A DNA stretch of 5,395 bases. It comes from Tannerella sp. (GTDB lineage: Bacteria; Bacteroidota; Bacteroidia; Bacteroidales; Tannerellaceae). The translations under genes and the position numbers were made by a program. The notes below the pieces were generated by a model. The model did not search any database, was not told where the DNA came from, and saw only the letters and a program-made list of their open reading frames with translations. The DNA is taken from assembly GCA_031283785.1 (NCBI GenBank), contig JAITBC010000084.1, forward strand, positions 1-5,395, in the 5' to 3' direction. Shown in pieces: positions 1-5,395 of this stretch (the stretch's first letter is position 1; every line of letters begins with the position of its first letter).

Positions 1-179
1 GTATATAAGTATCGTAACGTATGCGCCCGCATACTGAATGCATTGTCGAGAACCGCCGTACCTTCCGGAACTACATTCAGGTAATCGGAGCAGGATATGC
101 ACCACAGTCCCAAGACAGAGAGCAAAAGCTCCAAAAAAAGCATTTTTTTAATAGAACTTGTTTTTATTGTCTTTTTCAT
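1..179 (-). CDS. SusD/RagB-family outer-membrane lipoprotein, N-terminal fragment (3' end beyond window)
   Basis: The first 59 codons of a SusD-like protein are visible; the rest lies past the left edge. Translation from the ATG at 179 starts MKKTIKTSSIKKMLF, followed by a hydrophobic segment (about residues 14-26) and a lipobox-like CISC with the acylated Cys at residue 30. Directly after it comes SDYLNVVPEGTAVLDNAF (residues 31-48), the typical mature start of SusD proteins (C-S-D-Y-L-x-V-x-P). SusD proteins are surface lipoproteins that form a lid on the SusC barrel and capture the substrate; full-length members usually have about 450-600 residues. The gene starts 6 bp after the SusC stop. 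A second in-frame ATG at 185 directly abuts the SusC TAA (188-186) and would add Met-Tyr; I prefer 179 because it gives the usual MKK start. No Shine-Dalgarno sequence is visible, which is common in this phylum, so translational coupling to SusC is likely. The substrate cannot be read from this fragment. Confidence 0.88.
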   Translation of the reverse strand, partial: MKKTIKTSSIKKMLFLELLLSVLGLWCISCSDYLNVVPEGTAVLDNAFSMRAHTLRYLY

Positions 180-185
180 ATACAT

Positions 186-1718
186 TTATTTAAACGAAAA
201 ATTTAATCCTACATTCACAACCCGCTGTATCGGATAACCCAGTCCGTTGCCGGCCATTTCCACATCCCAGAGTTTGAAACGACTGAAAAGAAACAGATTC
301 GTACCGCTTACATAAACACGCAGGTTCCCGATATGCAATTTATCTAATCCTTTCCCATGGAAAGTATAACCCAGCTCGGCCTGTTTAAGTCGCAGGAAGG
401 CGCCGTCGCGCATGAACCATGTGTTCAGACTGCCGACATTGTTGGTGTTCCTGTCGTAACTCAAGCGCGGCCATGTAGCATAGATATTGGTGTTAGATTC
501 CGACCAGTGATCATCGGCATATACTTTTAGCATCTGGGTATTATCGACAAATGGCGAAGTATATGCGCCGTCAATCCAGAAAGATTCATTGGCAAGTCCC
601 TGAAAAAAGAACGAGAAGTCTATGCCTTTGTATCCTATCGACGGTCCGAATCCGTAAACAATTTCGGGAGTAGTAGGCAAGCCGATCGGCACGGCGTCGG
701 CAATCGTAATGCGCCCGTCGCGGTTCACATCGGTATATTTTATATCGCCGCCTTTGTAATCATACGACGAAATTTCCTGCCGTGGTGAACTGAGCGTTTC
801 GGCGTCGTCAACAAACAGACGTTCGGCAATGTATCCCCACTGCTGACTTAAACTTTTACCCACCCGCGAACGCCACGGCTCATCGTAAACCGGCTCGTCG
901 TAAATATCATACCGGCTGACGGCATACGTGAAATTCGCGCGCATCGAAGTCCAGAAATCTTTCGACCATGATTTTTGATATTCCAGACTGATGTCCGTGC
1001 CGTGTCCCATCGCTGCGCCGACATTGGCCTGAACGGCATACGTAAGTCCCATTGTCTGCGGGATATAACTCCGGCCCATCAGGATATTGGTGCGGTTTTC
1101 ACGGAAATATTCCGCTATAAGCGTCAAGTTGTTCCACAACCCCAATTCTACCGCATAATTCGCTTTTTTGGAAACTTCCCATCCGATGTCGGGATTGGCG
1201 TCTCGCAGCACGGATATTCCTGTCAGCGTACTGCCTCTTCGTTTTCCGAAAGTCATGGCTCTGCCGGCATCATCCATGTTCACTTCCGAGAGGTAGTAAA
1301 AACGGTCGTTATCCGATCCTATCTGGTCATTACCGACAAGGCCGTAAGAATAACGCAATTTGAGCAGGTTAACCGTATTCGCCAGAGGCTCCCAGAATTT
1401 CTCGTTGGCAATGTTCCATGCTGCTCCCACCGAAGGGAAGAATCCCCAGCGGTGATTGGCGGCAAAACGTTCCGAACCGTTGTAACCGAAGTTAAATTCA
1501 AGAAAATAACGGTTGGAAAAGCCGTATGTAAAACGTCCTGATACCCCAAGGTTTCTGTGCGGGAGCGACAGCTGCAACGACCCTGTATTGGCGTAAAGCG
1601 CTTCGCGAAGAATCGTAACCAGCAAACCGCTGACACTATGATCGCCGAAAATGCGACTGTAATTTGCCATTGCTTCTACATATAACGTAGAATTGGTTTC
1701 CTTATCGCCTTTCCCCAT
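186..1718 (-). CDS. SusC/RagA-family TonB-dependent transporter, C-terminal half (separated by frameshift)
   Basis: This 510-codon frame encodes the second half of the SusC-type beta-barrel. Numbering from the ATG at 1718, it shows family landmarks in order: TLYVEAMANYSRIFGDHSVSG (11-31, strand and turn), LPHRNLGVSGRFTYGF (52-67), RYFLEFNFGYNGSERF (70-85), GFFPSVGAAW (92-101), a GDIKYTDVNRDGRI segment with a D-x-N-x-D-G loop (324-337), and the terminal barrel strand ending in NVGLNFSFK. It has no signal peptide and no plug, so it cannot be an independent transporter. It is the continuation of the frame at 1702-3627. The ATG at 1718 lies inside the junction (the two frames overlap by 17 bp) and is probably not a real start. 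Joined at the GGGG run, the two halves would give a protein of about 1,146 residues, normal for a SusC protein with an STN domain. The gene ends 6 bp before the SusD start. Confidence 0.9.
   Translation of the reverse strand: MGKGDKETNSTLYVEAMANYSRIFGDHSVSGLLVTILREALYANTGSLQLSLPHRNLGVSGRFTYGFSNRYFLEFNFGYNGSERFAANHRWGFFPSVGAAWNIANEKFWEPLANTVNLLKLRYSYGLVGNDQIGSDNDRFYYLSEVNMDDAGRAMTFGKRRGSTLTGISVLRDANPDIGWEVSKKANYAVELGLWNNLTLIAEYFRENRTNILMGRSYIPQTMGLTYAVQANVGAAMGHGTDISLEYQKSWSKDFWTSMRANFTYAVSRYDIYDEPVYDEPWRSRVGKSLSQQWGYIAERLFVDDAETLSSPRQEISSYDYKGGDIKYTDVNRDGRITIADAVPIGLPTTPEIVYGFGPSIGYKGIDFSFFFQGLANESFWIDGAYTSPFVDNTQMLKVYADDHWSESNTNIYATWPRLSYDRNTNNVGSLNTWFMRDGAFLRLKQAELGYTFHGKGLDKLHIGNLRVYVSGTNLFLFSRFKLWDVEMAGNGLGYPIQRVVNVGLNFSFK
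1702..1718 (-). other. Frameshift junction in the SusC gene at a GGGG run
   Basis: On the coding strand the sequence reads GAC TAT GGG GAA AGG CGA TAA, which ends the upstream frame. Removing one G gives GAC TAT GGG AAA GGC GAT AAG (D-Y-G-K-G-D-K), which runs on into the downstream frame. The run is CCCC at 1713-1716 on the plus strand. Family-like barrel sequence continues on both sides with no visible loss, so this looks like a single inserted base (or a base-calling error). It does not look like an old, decayed pseudogene. Confidence 0.85.
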
Positions 1719-3627
1719 AGTCGAGCCAGTCGGTACCGGTATTCGTATTGTTAATCATGTATTCTCCGGTTATGGGGTTGACGCCCCTCACTTCATACCA
1801 GTAGGGCGTATAGGAGCGGTTTACCGAAAATTGCGACAAACGCGAAAGATTCATCATAGCCCTTACGGAAAGCCCTTCGGTAAGAAAGTCGAGCTCCTGT
1901 TTCGCTTCAACTTGGGCAAGCAGTTGCGAACGTGTTTTCTCCTTATAACCCCTGACCGACTCGGCGTATGGATTATAATACTGATTATCTTTGTTCCCGA
2001 ACATGATGTGTCGAATTTCGGAATAAGAACCGGTAGCCGGATAATAGGCGGGAAAGAGGACGGTATTCGATTTGATGATATTCATGAACAAATCCGTTCC
2101 GCTGGTCAGCGGGCCGCTGTAATCGTCGAAAAGACCGCTCAGACGAACGTTCACCATAGTAGTCGGGGTTACCTGCAACTCAATATTCGAACGCAGGGAA
2201 TACGAATTATTGTTGATATTGTTGTTGAAATTGTTGCGTTTATCCACTTTCATGATGCCGTTATCATGATTGAGGGCGCCTGCAATATAATAACGATGCG
2301 CTTTTCCGCCGCCACTCAGTTGTATGTTGTAACGTGAAGACGTCGTATTGTCGCGTATCAGCATATCCATCCAATCCACAGCCGGATAGCGCAACGGGTC
2401 GGTTCCGTTGATCGTATTGTCGATTTTTTCCTCCGTGAAAGGAGCATACCCCATTGGGTTGCGCGTCAGTACGGCTTCGTTGGCAAGCTTCATCCACGTA
2501 ACGGGACCGGCAAGCTCCACTTTGTCGGTAGATGCGGAAAACGACTGTTCGACACGGAAAGATACCTTGGGCGGGCCCTCTTCCCCCTGTTTCGTAGTGA
2601 TAAGAATGACACCATTGGCGCCTCGCGCTCCGTAAAGCGCCGTTGCGGTCGCGTCTTTCATCACCGAAAAGCTGGCAATATCATCGGGCTGCAGACGCGC
2701 CAGGTCGGTTTTCGTAAGTTCGATGTTGTCAATCAGAATCAACGGATTACGGTTTACGCCGAACGTGGTGATTCCGCGAACGTAGAAATCCGCATCGTCG
2801 GCGCCCGGCTCGCCCGAACGCTGATAGGCTATCACGCCTGCCATCTGTCCGGCAAAAGCGGTGGTCAAATTACTGGAAGGAACTTTCAGGTTCTTAGGCG
2901 CTATGGTTGTAACGGAGCCGATGACGCTCTCCTTCTTTTGCTTTCCGAAAGCTACAATGGTTACTTCTTCCAACTCATTTTCCTTGAGTTTTAATTGGAT
3001 ATCAAACTTTCGTTTATCACCGACGGCGACCTTATATTCGTTATAGCCAAGATAAGAAATCAACAATACGTCGGTCGGACGAACTTCAATGGAAAATTTT
3101 CCGTCCAAATCCGTCATTACGCCGCGAGGACTGTCTTTGATACTGACAGTCGCCCCCGGCAGCGGATCGCCGTTCTCGTCGGCAACAATTCCGGTCACAC
3201 GAATATCTCCCGATTGGCGGACATCGGTGGAGGGCAACTGTTCATCCTTTTTCTTTTTCTTTTCCGTTTCCGTTTCCGTTTCCTGATAAACAATAATCTG
3301 CTCTTCAATAACACGGTAGGATAAATTGTTGCCGGTTAATACCCTGTCAAGTATTACCCCCAGCTCTTCTCCTTCTTCCGCTTTGACATTTATTTTTTTA
3401 TCAAGCGCTTGCCTGATTACCGGATTGTCGGAAAATACAAATACATAATCACTGTTATTTTCAATATACGTGATTATTTCGTTGATCGTTGCGTCTGTCA
3501 TGTTGAAAGAGAACTTTGCCCGTTGCGAAAAAATATGTTCGGCAAATAACGAATATGTACTGAAAAGTAACATGAAGACGAAAAATTTCATTTTTCTCAT
3601 TAGATTTCTTTGATTTTTCATAGGCAT
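1702..3627 (-). CDS. SusC/RagA-family TonB-dependent transporter with STN domain, N-terminal half (frameshifted)
   Basis: This 641-codon frame is the front half of an outer-membrane transporter powered by TonB. Domains in order: signal peptide (about 1-29, hydrophobic FFVFMLLFSTYSLFA); STN domain (about 37-115), the periplasmic module that contacts FecR-type regulators; a charged linker ETETETEKKKKKDE (116-129); a carboxypeptidase-regulatory-like beta-sandwich (about 142-213, with GDPLPGATVSIKD and SYLGY); a TonB-box-like region at EEVTIVAFG (220-228); the plug (about 232-350, with ILIDNIEL and the SusC signature VMKDATATALYGARGANGV at 322-340); then the first barrel strands. The frame ends abnormally at DWLDYGERR-stop; dropping one G from the preceding GGGG continues the barrel into the frame at 186-1718. 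In-frame ATGs at 3627, 3621, 3600 and 3591 all precede the signal peptide. The first is 9 bp after the FecR stop and has no clear Shine-Dalgarno sequence, so the exact start is uncertain. The STN domain and the upstream sigma/FecR pair indicate self-induced expression. Confidence 0.93.
   Translation of the reverse strand: MPMKNQRNLMRKMKFFVFMLLFSTYSLFAEHIFSQRAKFSFNMTDATINEIITYIENNSDYVFVFSDNPVIRQALDKKINVKAEEGEELGVILDRVLTGNNLSYRVIEEQIIVYQETETETEKKKKKDEQLPSTDVRQSGDIRVTGIVADENGDPLPGATVSIKDSPRGVMTDLDGKFSIEVRPTDVLLISYLGYNEYKVAVGDKRKFDIQLKLKENELEEVTIVAFGKQKKESVIGSVTTIAPKNLKVPSSNLTTAFAGQMAGVIAYQRSGEPGADDADFYVRGITTFGVNRNPLILIDNIELTKTDLARLQPDDIASFSVMKDATATALYGARGANGVILITTKQGEEGPPKVSFRVEQSFSASTDKVELAGPVTWMKLANEAVLTRNPMGYAPFTEEKIDNTINGTDPLRYPAVDWMDMLIRDNTTSSRYNIQLSGGGKAHRYYIAGALNHDNGIMKVDKRNNFNNNINNNSYSLRSNIELQVTPTTMVNVRLSGLFDDYSGPLTSGTDLFMNIIKSNTVLFPAYYPATGSYSEIRHIMFGNKDNQYYNPYAESVRGYKEKTRSQLLAQVEAKQELDFLTEGLSVRAMMNLSRLSQFSVNRSYTPYWYEVRGVNPITGEYMINNTNTGTDWLDYGERR
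3261..3283 (-). repeat. Hexanucleotide tandem repeat (GGAAAC/TTTCCG, nearly four copies) within the SusC gene
   Basis: On the plus strand TTTCCG occurs three times in tandem, followed by a partial TTTCC. On the coding strand it encodes alternating Glu-Thr (ETETETE), followed by a Lys run (KKKKK), in the linker between the STN domain and the carboxypeptidase-regulatory-like domain. The unit is a multiple of three, so changes in copy number would keep the frame and only lengthen or shorten the linker by two residues per unit. Confidence 0.8.
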
Positions 3628-3636
3628 CTTTTTATG

Positions 3637-4824
3637 TTAATAATGTTGATATTTTATATAGATTTTATTGTTTTCCCGTATGTATTTTGTTGAAGAAAGT
3701 AATGAGATGGTTTCCATGACATCGTCAAGATTCGGGGACAGGCGGATTTTTCCGGTACAGGTAATATCCTGCAGATTAATATTTTCACTGATATCAAAAG
3801 ACAAATTATAGTATTGTTCCAAATATTTCAATACTTGGGAAACAGGCGTTTGATCCAGAATCAGATAGCCTTCTTTCCAGCTTGTGTATTTCCTTACGTC
3901 AACGGTTCCCTTATTCAGGCGGTTGTTGCGAAGCGAGACCATTTCATTTGGATTCATGATGGTTTCTTCTCCGGAAAGAATGGTTTTCACGCCTACTTTA
4001 CCCTCTACGAGTACGACGAAAGGATTACTCCGTTCGGCGTACGTAGAGACATTAAATGCTGTTCCGTAAACAGTTATCTCCATATCCGGCGTATGAACGA
4101 CGAAAGGCTTTTTATCTTTGGACACTTCAAGAAAAATTTCTCCCGCAAGTTTTATTGCCCTCGTTTTACCGGTAAATTTGCCCGGAAATTCCAATACCGA
4201 ACCTGAATTAACCCACACTTTTGTGCCGTCCGACAATTCGAGTTCGGAATGTTTTCCGTAAGGGACAATGATTTTATGCATGGATTCTTTTTCCGTTGCG
4301 ACTGTTTTTTCTTCTTTGCCTGTATTATCTTTAATTGTTACCGTACCGTTTTTGTCTATTTGGATATTGATATCGTTGGAAAAAGAAGCTGTTTCGGATT
4401 TTGTAATCAATTTAATATCCTGTTCTTCCAGATTCTTTCCCACAATAACATGTTCGCTCGCCGCCGGCAGTTTGTCTTCCTGCTTAGAGATGAGCAGATA
4501 GGCTGAAAGTCCTATTATCAGGACGAAACATGCCGCCGCTGCGTATTGAATCCGCTGCAAATAGCGCTTTTTCCCGTTTCTTTTCAACTCCGCAGTCTCC
4601 CGGATTCTTCGCCATAATCGCTTTACATCCGTGTCCGGCAAACGTTCCCTGTTCAGGCGTATCTTTGAAAATTCTTCAATAGCCTTTTCCATTTCCACTT
4701 TCAATTCCGGGTTACCGCAGGTAGATGAATCCTCGAAACTTTCCGGTTTTTCACCTCCGGTAAGCCTCCAGCGTATAAAATCATTGTCCGTCAAAAAATC
4801 TTTATATGTTCGTCTTTTCATCAT
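3637..4824 (-). CDS. FecR-family anti-sigma factor (inner-membrane regulator of the adjacent ECF sigma factor)
   Basis: A 395-residue single-pass membrane regulator. The cytoplasmic part (1-92) would bind the sigma factor and has a basic stretch just before the membrane (KRNGKKRYLQR, 81-91). One transmembrane helix follows (about 94-112, AAAACFVLIIGLSAYLL). The periplasmic part has a spacer (about 115-182), the FecR domain (about 183-280, with IVPYGKHSELELSDGTKVWV at 186-205, then GEIFLEV at 228-234 and VYGTAFNV at 252-259), and a C-terminal DUF4974-like domain (about 316-393, starting WKEGYLILDQTPVSQVLKYLEQYY). The length is slightly above the 300-390 usual in this phylum. The start is ATG-ATG at 4824/4821, with an AAGGA ribosome binding site 6 bases upstream of the first ATG. 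The stop lies 9 bp before the SusC start. By family knowledge, the periplasmic domains sense the STN domain of the loaded SusC transporter and release or activate the sigma factor. The function is well supported; the inducing substrate is unknown. Confidence 0.93.
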   Translation of the reverse strand: MMKRRTYKDFLTDNDFIRWRLTGGEKPESFEDSSTCGNPELKVEMEKAIEEFSKIRLNRERLPDTDVKRLWRRIRETAELKRNGKKRYLQRIQYAAAACFVLIIGLSAYLLISKQEDKLPAASEHVIVGKNLEEQDIKLITKSETASFSNDINIQIDKNGTVTIKDNTGKEEKTVATEKESMHKIIVPYGKHSELELSDGTKVWVNSGSVLEFPGKFTGKTRAIKLAGEIFLEVSKDKKPFVVHTPDMEITVYGTAFNVSTYAERSNPFVVLVEGKVGVKTILSGEETIMNPNEMVSLRNNRLNKGTVDVRKYTSWKEGYLILDQTPVSQVLKYLEQYYNLSFDISENINLQDITCTGKIRLSPNLDDVMETISLLSSTKYIRENNKIYIKYQHY

Positions 4825-4854
4825 CTGTTGTCCTTTTTATGTTATAGGCAACAG
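4825..4854 (-). promoter_or_regulatory. FecR ribosome binding site enclosed in an inverted repeat (possible translation-control hairpin)
   Basis: In the sigma-FecR gap the coding strand reads CTGTTGCC, a 13-base A/T-rich loop, then GG-A-CAACAG and immediately the FecR ATG. The arms (plus strand 4847-4854 and 4825-4833) pair over 8 bp with one bulged A. The Shine-Dalgarno-like AAGGA (plus strand 4831-4835) lies mostly in the 3' arm, so folding would hide it. The pairing is directly visible; any regulatory effect is inference, and Shine-Dalgarno use is weak in this phylum. Confidence 0.4.
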
Positions 4855-4887
4855 AATGACAATTTTATTCCCTCTTTTTGAAAAAAA

Positions 4888-5395
4888 TTAAATTGTTTTA
4901 CTCATGAGGTAGAATAAAATAACGATCTCGCCTGTTTCACGAAGTTTTGCAATCGCCTTGTGCACAAGTTTTCGGCAGGCCGGAACTGTGATATTCATTA
5001 TTTCGGCTATCTGTTCATATTCAAGTTCCTGCATGTACCTGAGATAGATGACTTCCCGCTGTCGGTCGGTCAGGATGTTAAGCAGTTTTTTTACTTTTCG
5101 CTTGATTTTTTCATCTTCTTCCTCTTGAATCATTATATCTTCGACCGTCACATCAATCGTAAATGAAAATTCATTTGTCATATTTTCATTGTCGGGAAGT
5201 CCAATCGTTTGAGGCGATTGTTTGATGATGTTTAAAAGTCTGTTTTTAAGAGCGCGAAAAAGATAAATACGAATATTCATAATATCCGGTAAATGATTTT
5301 CATGAACTATAATATAAACAAAGATGTCATGAATCGCATCCATCGCAGTTTCCTTGCTAAAACCAAGATGCCGCGCATACGAATACAGATCATGT
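4888..5395 (-). CDS. ECF-family RNA polymerase sigma-70 factor, C-terminal part (5' end beyond window)
   Basis: The frame stays open to the right edge: the codons upstream of the ATG at 5343 read HDLYSYARHLGFSKETA, typical region 2 sequence of Bacteroidota ECF factors. That ATG is therefore internal and the true start lies outside the window. About 168 residues are visible. Numbering from the ATG at 5343: the rest of region 2 (MDAIHDIFVYII, then IRIYLFRALKNRLLNII at 24-40), an acidic linker (about 50-80, with QEEEDEKI), and region 4 (about 84-136, LTDRQREVIYLRY followed by the helix-turn-helix YEQIAEIMNITVPACRKLVH), which recognises the -35 element. Full-length relatives have about 180-200 residues, so perhaps 15-30 are missing. 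FecR starts 63 bp downstream, and with the STN-type SusC the arrangement matches the FecI-FecR-FecA scheme: this sigma factor most likely activates the SusC/SusD genes and perhaps its own operon. The region is A/T-rich compared with the transporter gene. Confidence 0.92.
   Translation of the reverse strand, partial: HDLYSYARHLGFSKETAMDAIHDIFVYIIVHENHLPDIMNIRIYLFRALKNRLLNIIKQSPQTIGLPDNENMTNEFSFTIDVTVEDIMIQEEEDEKIKRKVKKLLNILTDRQREVIYLRYMQELEYEQIAEIMNITVPACRKLVHKAIAKLRETGEIVILFYLMSKTI

Noticed and set aside
21..206. Small plus-strand open frame (61 codons) at the left edge
   Set aside because: The same bases on the minus strand encode a clear SusD lipoprotein start, in line with the operon; the plus-strand peptide has no recognisable features.
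975..1541. Plus-strand open frame (188 codons) opposite the C-terminal half of SusC
   Set aside because: It is antisense to conserved family motifs (GYNGSERF, GFFPSVG), with no domain or context of its own.
186..1718. C-terminal SusC half as a separately translated second subunit, restarted at the ATG at 1718
   Set aside because: It would lack a signal peptide and could not reach the outer membrane, and the ATG falls by chance in the TATGGGG junction. A one-base change explains both frames better.
2205..2250. Asn-rich stretch in SusC (NNFNNNINNN) as a repeat or prion-like segment
   Set aside because: Asn-rich sequence after a D-K-R-N-N-F motif is common in the early barrel of this family, and the codons are mixed, so it does not look like a DNA repeat expansion.
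1693..2337. Long plus-strand open frame (214 codons) opposite the SusC gene
   Set aside because: It lies wholly antisense to well-supported SusC barrel sequence and spans the frameshift. Its translation shows no recognisable domain and there is no sign of its own ribosome binding site. It is most likely a by-product of the codon pattern on the other strand.
4825..4887. Promoter between the sigma and FecR genes (TAAAATTG resembling the Bacteroides -7 element TAnnTTTG)
   Set aside because: It has a mismatch to the consensus and no matching -33 TTTG at suitable spacing was seen; A/T-rich gaps give such hits by chance.

Overview
The window looks like part of a Bacteroidota (probably order Bacteroidales) chromosome. 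It holds one regulated outer-membrane nutrient-uptake locus, with every gene on the minus strand. Read in the direction of transcription (right to left), the order is: an ECF sigma factor cut by the right edge (4888-5395), a FecR-type anti-sigma factor (3637-4824), a SusC/RagA-type TonB-dependent transporter with an N-terminal STN signalling domain (186-3627, broken into two frames), and the first 59 codons of a SusD/RagB-type surface lipoprotein (1-179, cut by the left edge). The SusC-SusD pair, the sigma/anti-sigma pair and the FecR C-terminal domain are all hallmarks of this phylum. The genus cannot be named from the sequence alone.

Layout: the genes are tightly packed, with gaps of 63 bp (sigma to FecR), 9 bp (FecR to SusC) and 6 bp (SusC to SusD). 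They are probably one transcript or two coupled ones. The promoter of the sigma gene lies outside the window, and the cargo-processing genes that would reveal the substrate should lie beyond the left edge. No RNA gene, insertion sequence, CRISPR array or convincing terminator was seen. The only non-coding stretches are the three short gaps.

How the parts work together (family knowledge plus inference): the SusC barrel and SusD lid bind and import an oligomeric nutrient, usually a glycan or sometimes a peptide. The periplasmic STN domain of SusC reports occupancy to the periplasmic part of FecR. FecR then releases the ECF sigma factor in the cytoplasm, which transcribes the transport genes. 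This is a known trans-envelope signalling design, not a new system.

The most notable local oddity is a +1 frame break in the middle of the SusC barrel at a GGGG run (plus strand CCCC, 1713-1716). Family-like sequence continues without a gap on both sides, so this is either a sequencing or assembly error or a very recent inactivating mutation. Smaller points of interest are a hairpin that would cover the FecR ribosome binding site, an in-frame hexanucleotide repeat in the STN linker of SusC, and two genes at the edges (sigma and SusD) whose true extents are not obvious from ATG-bounded frames.
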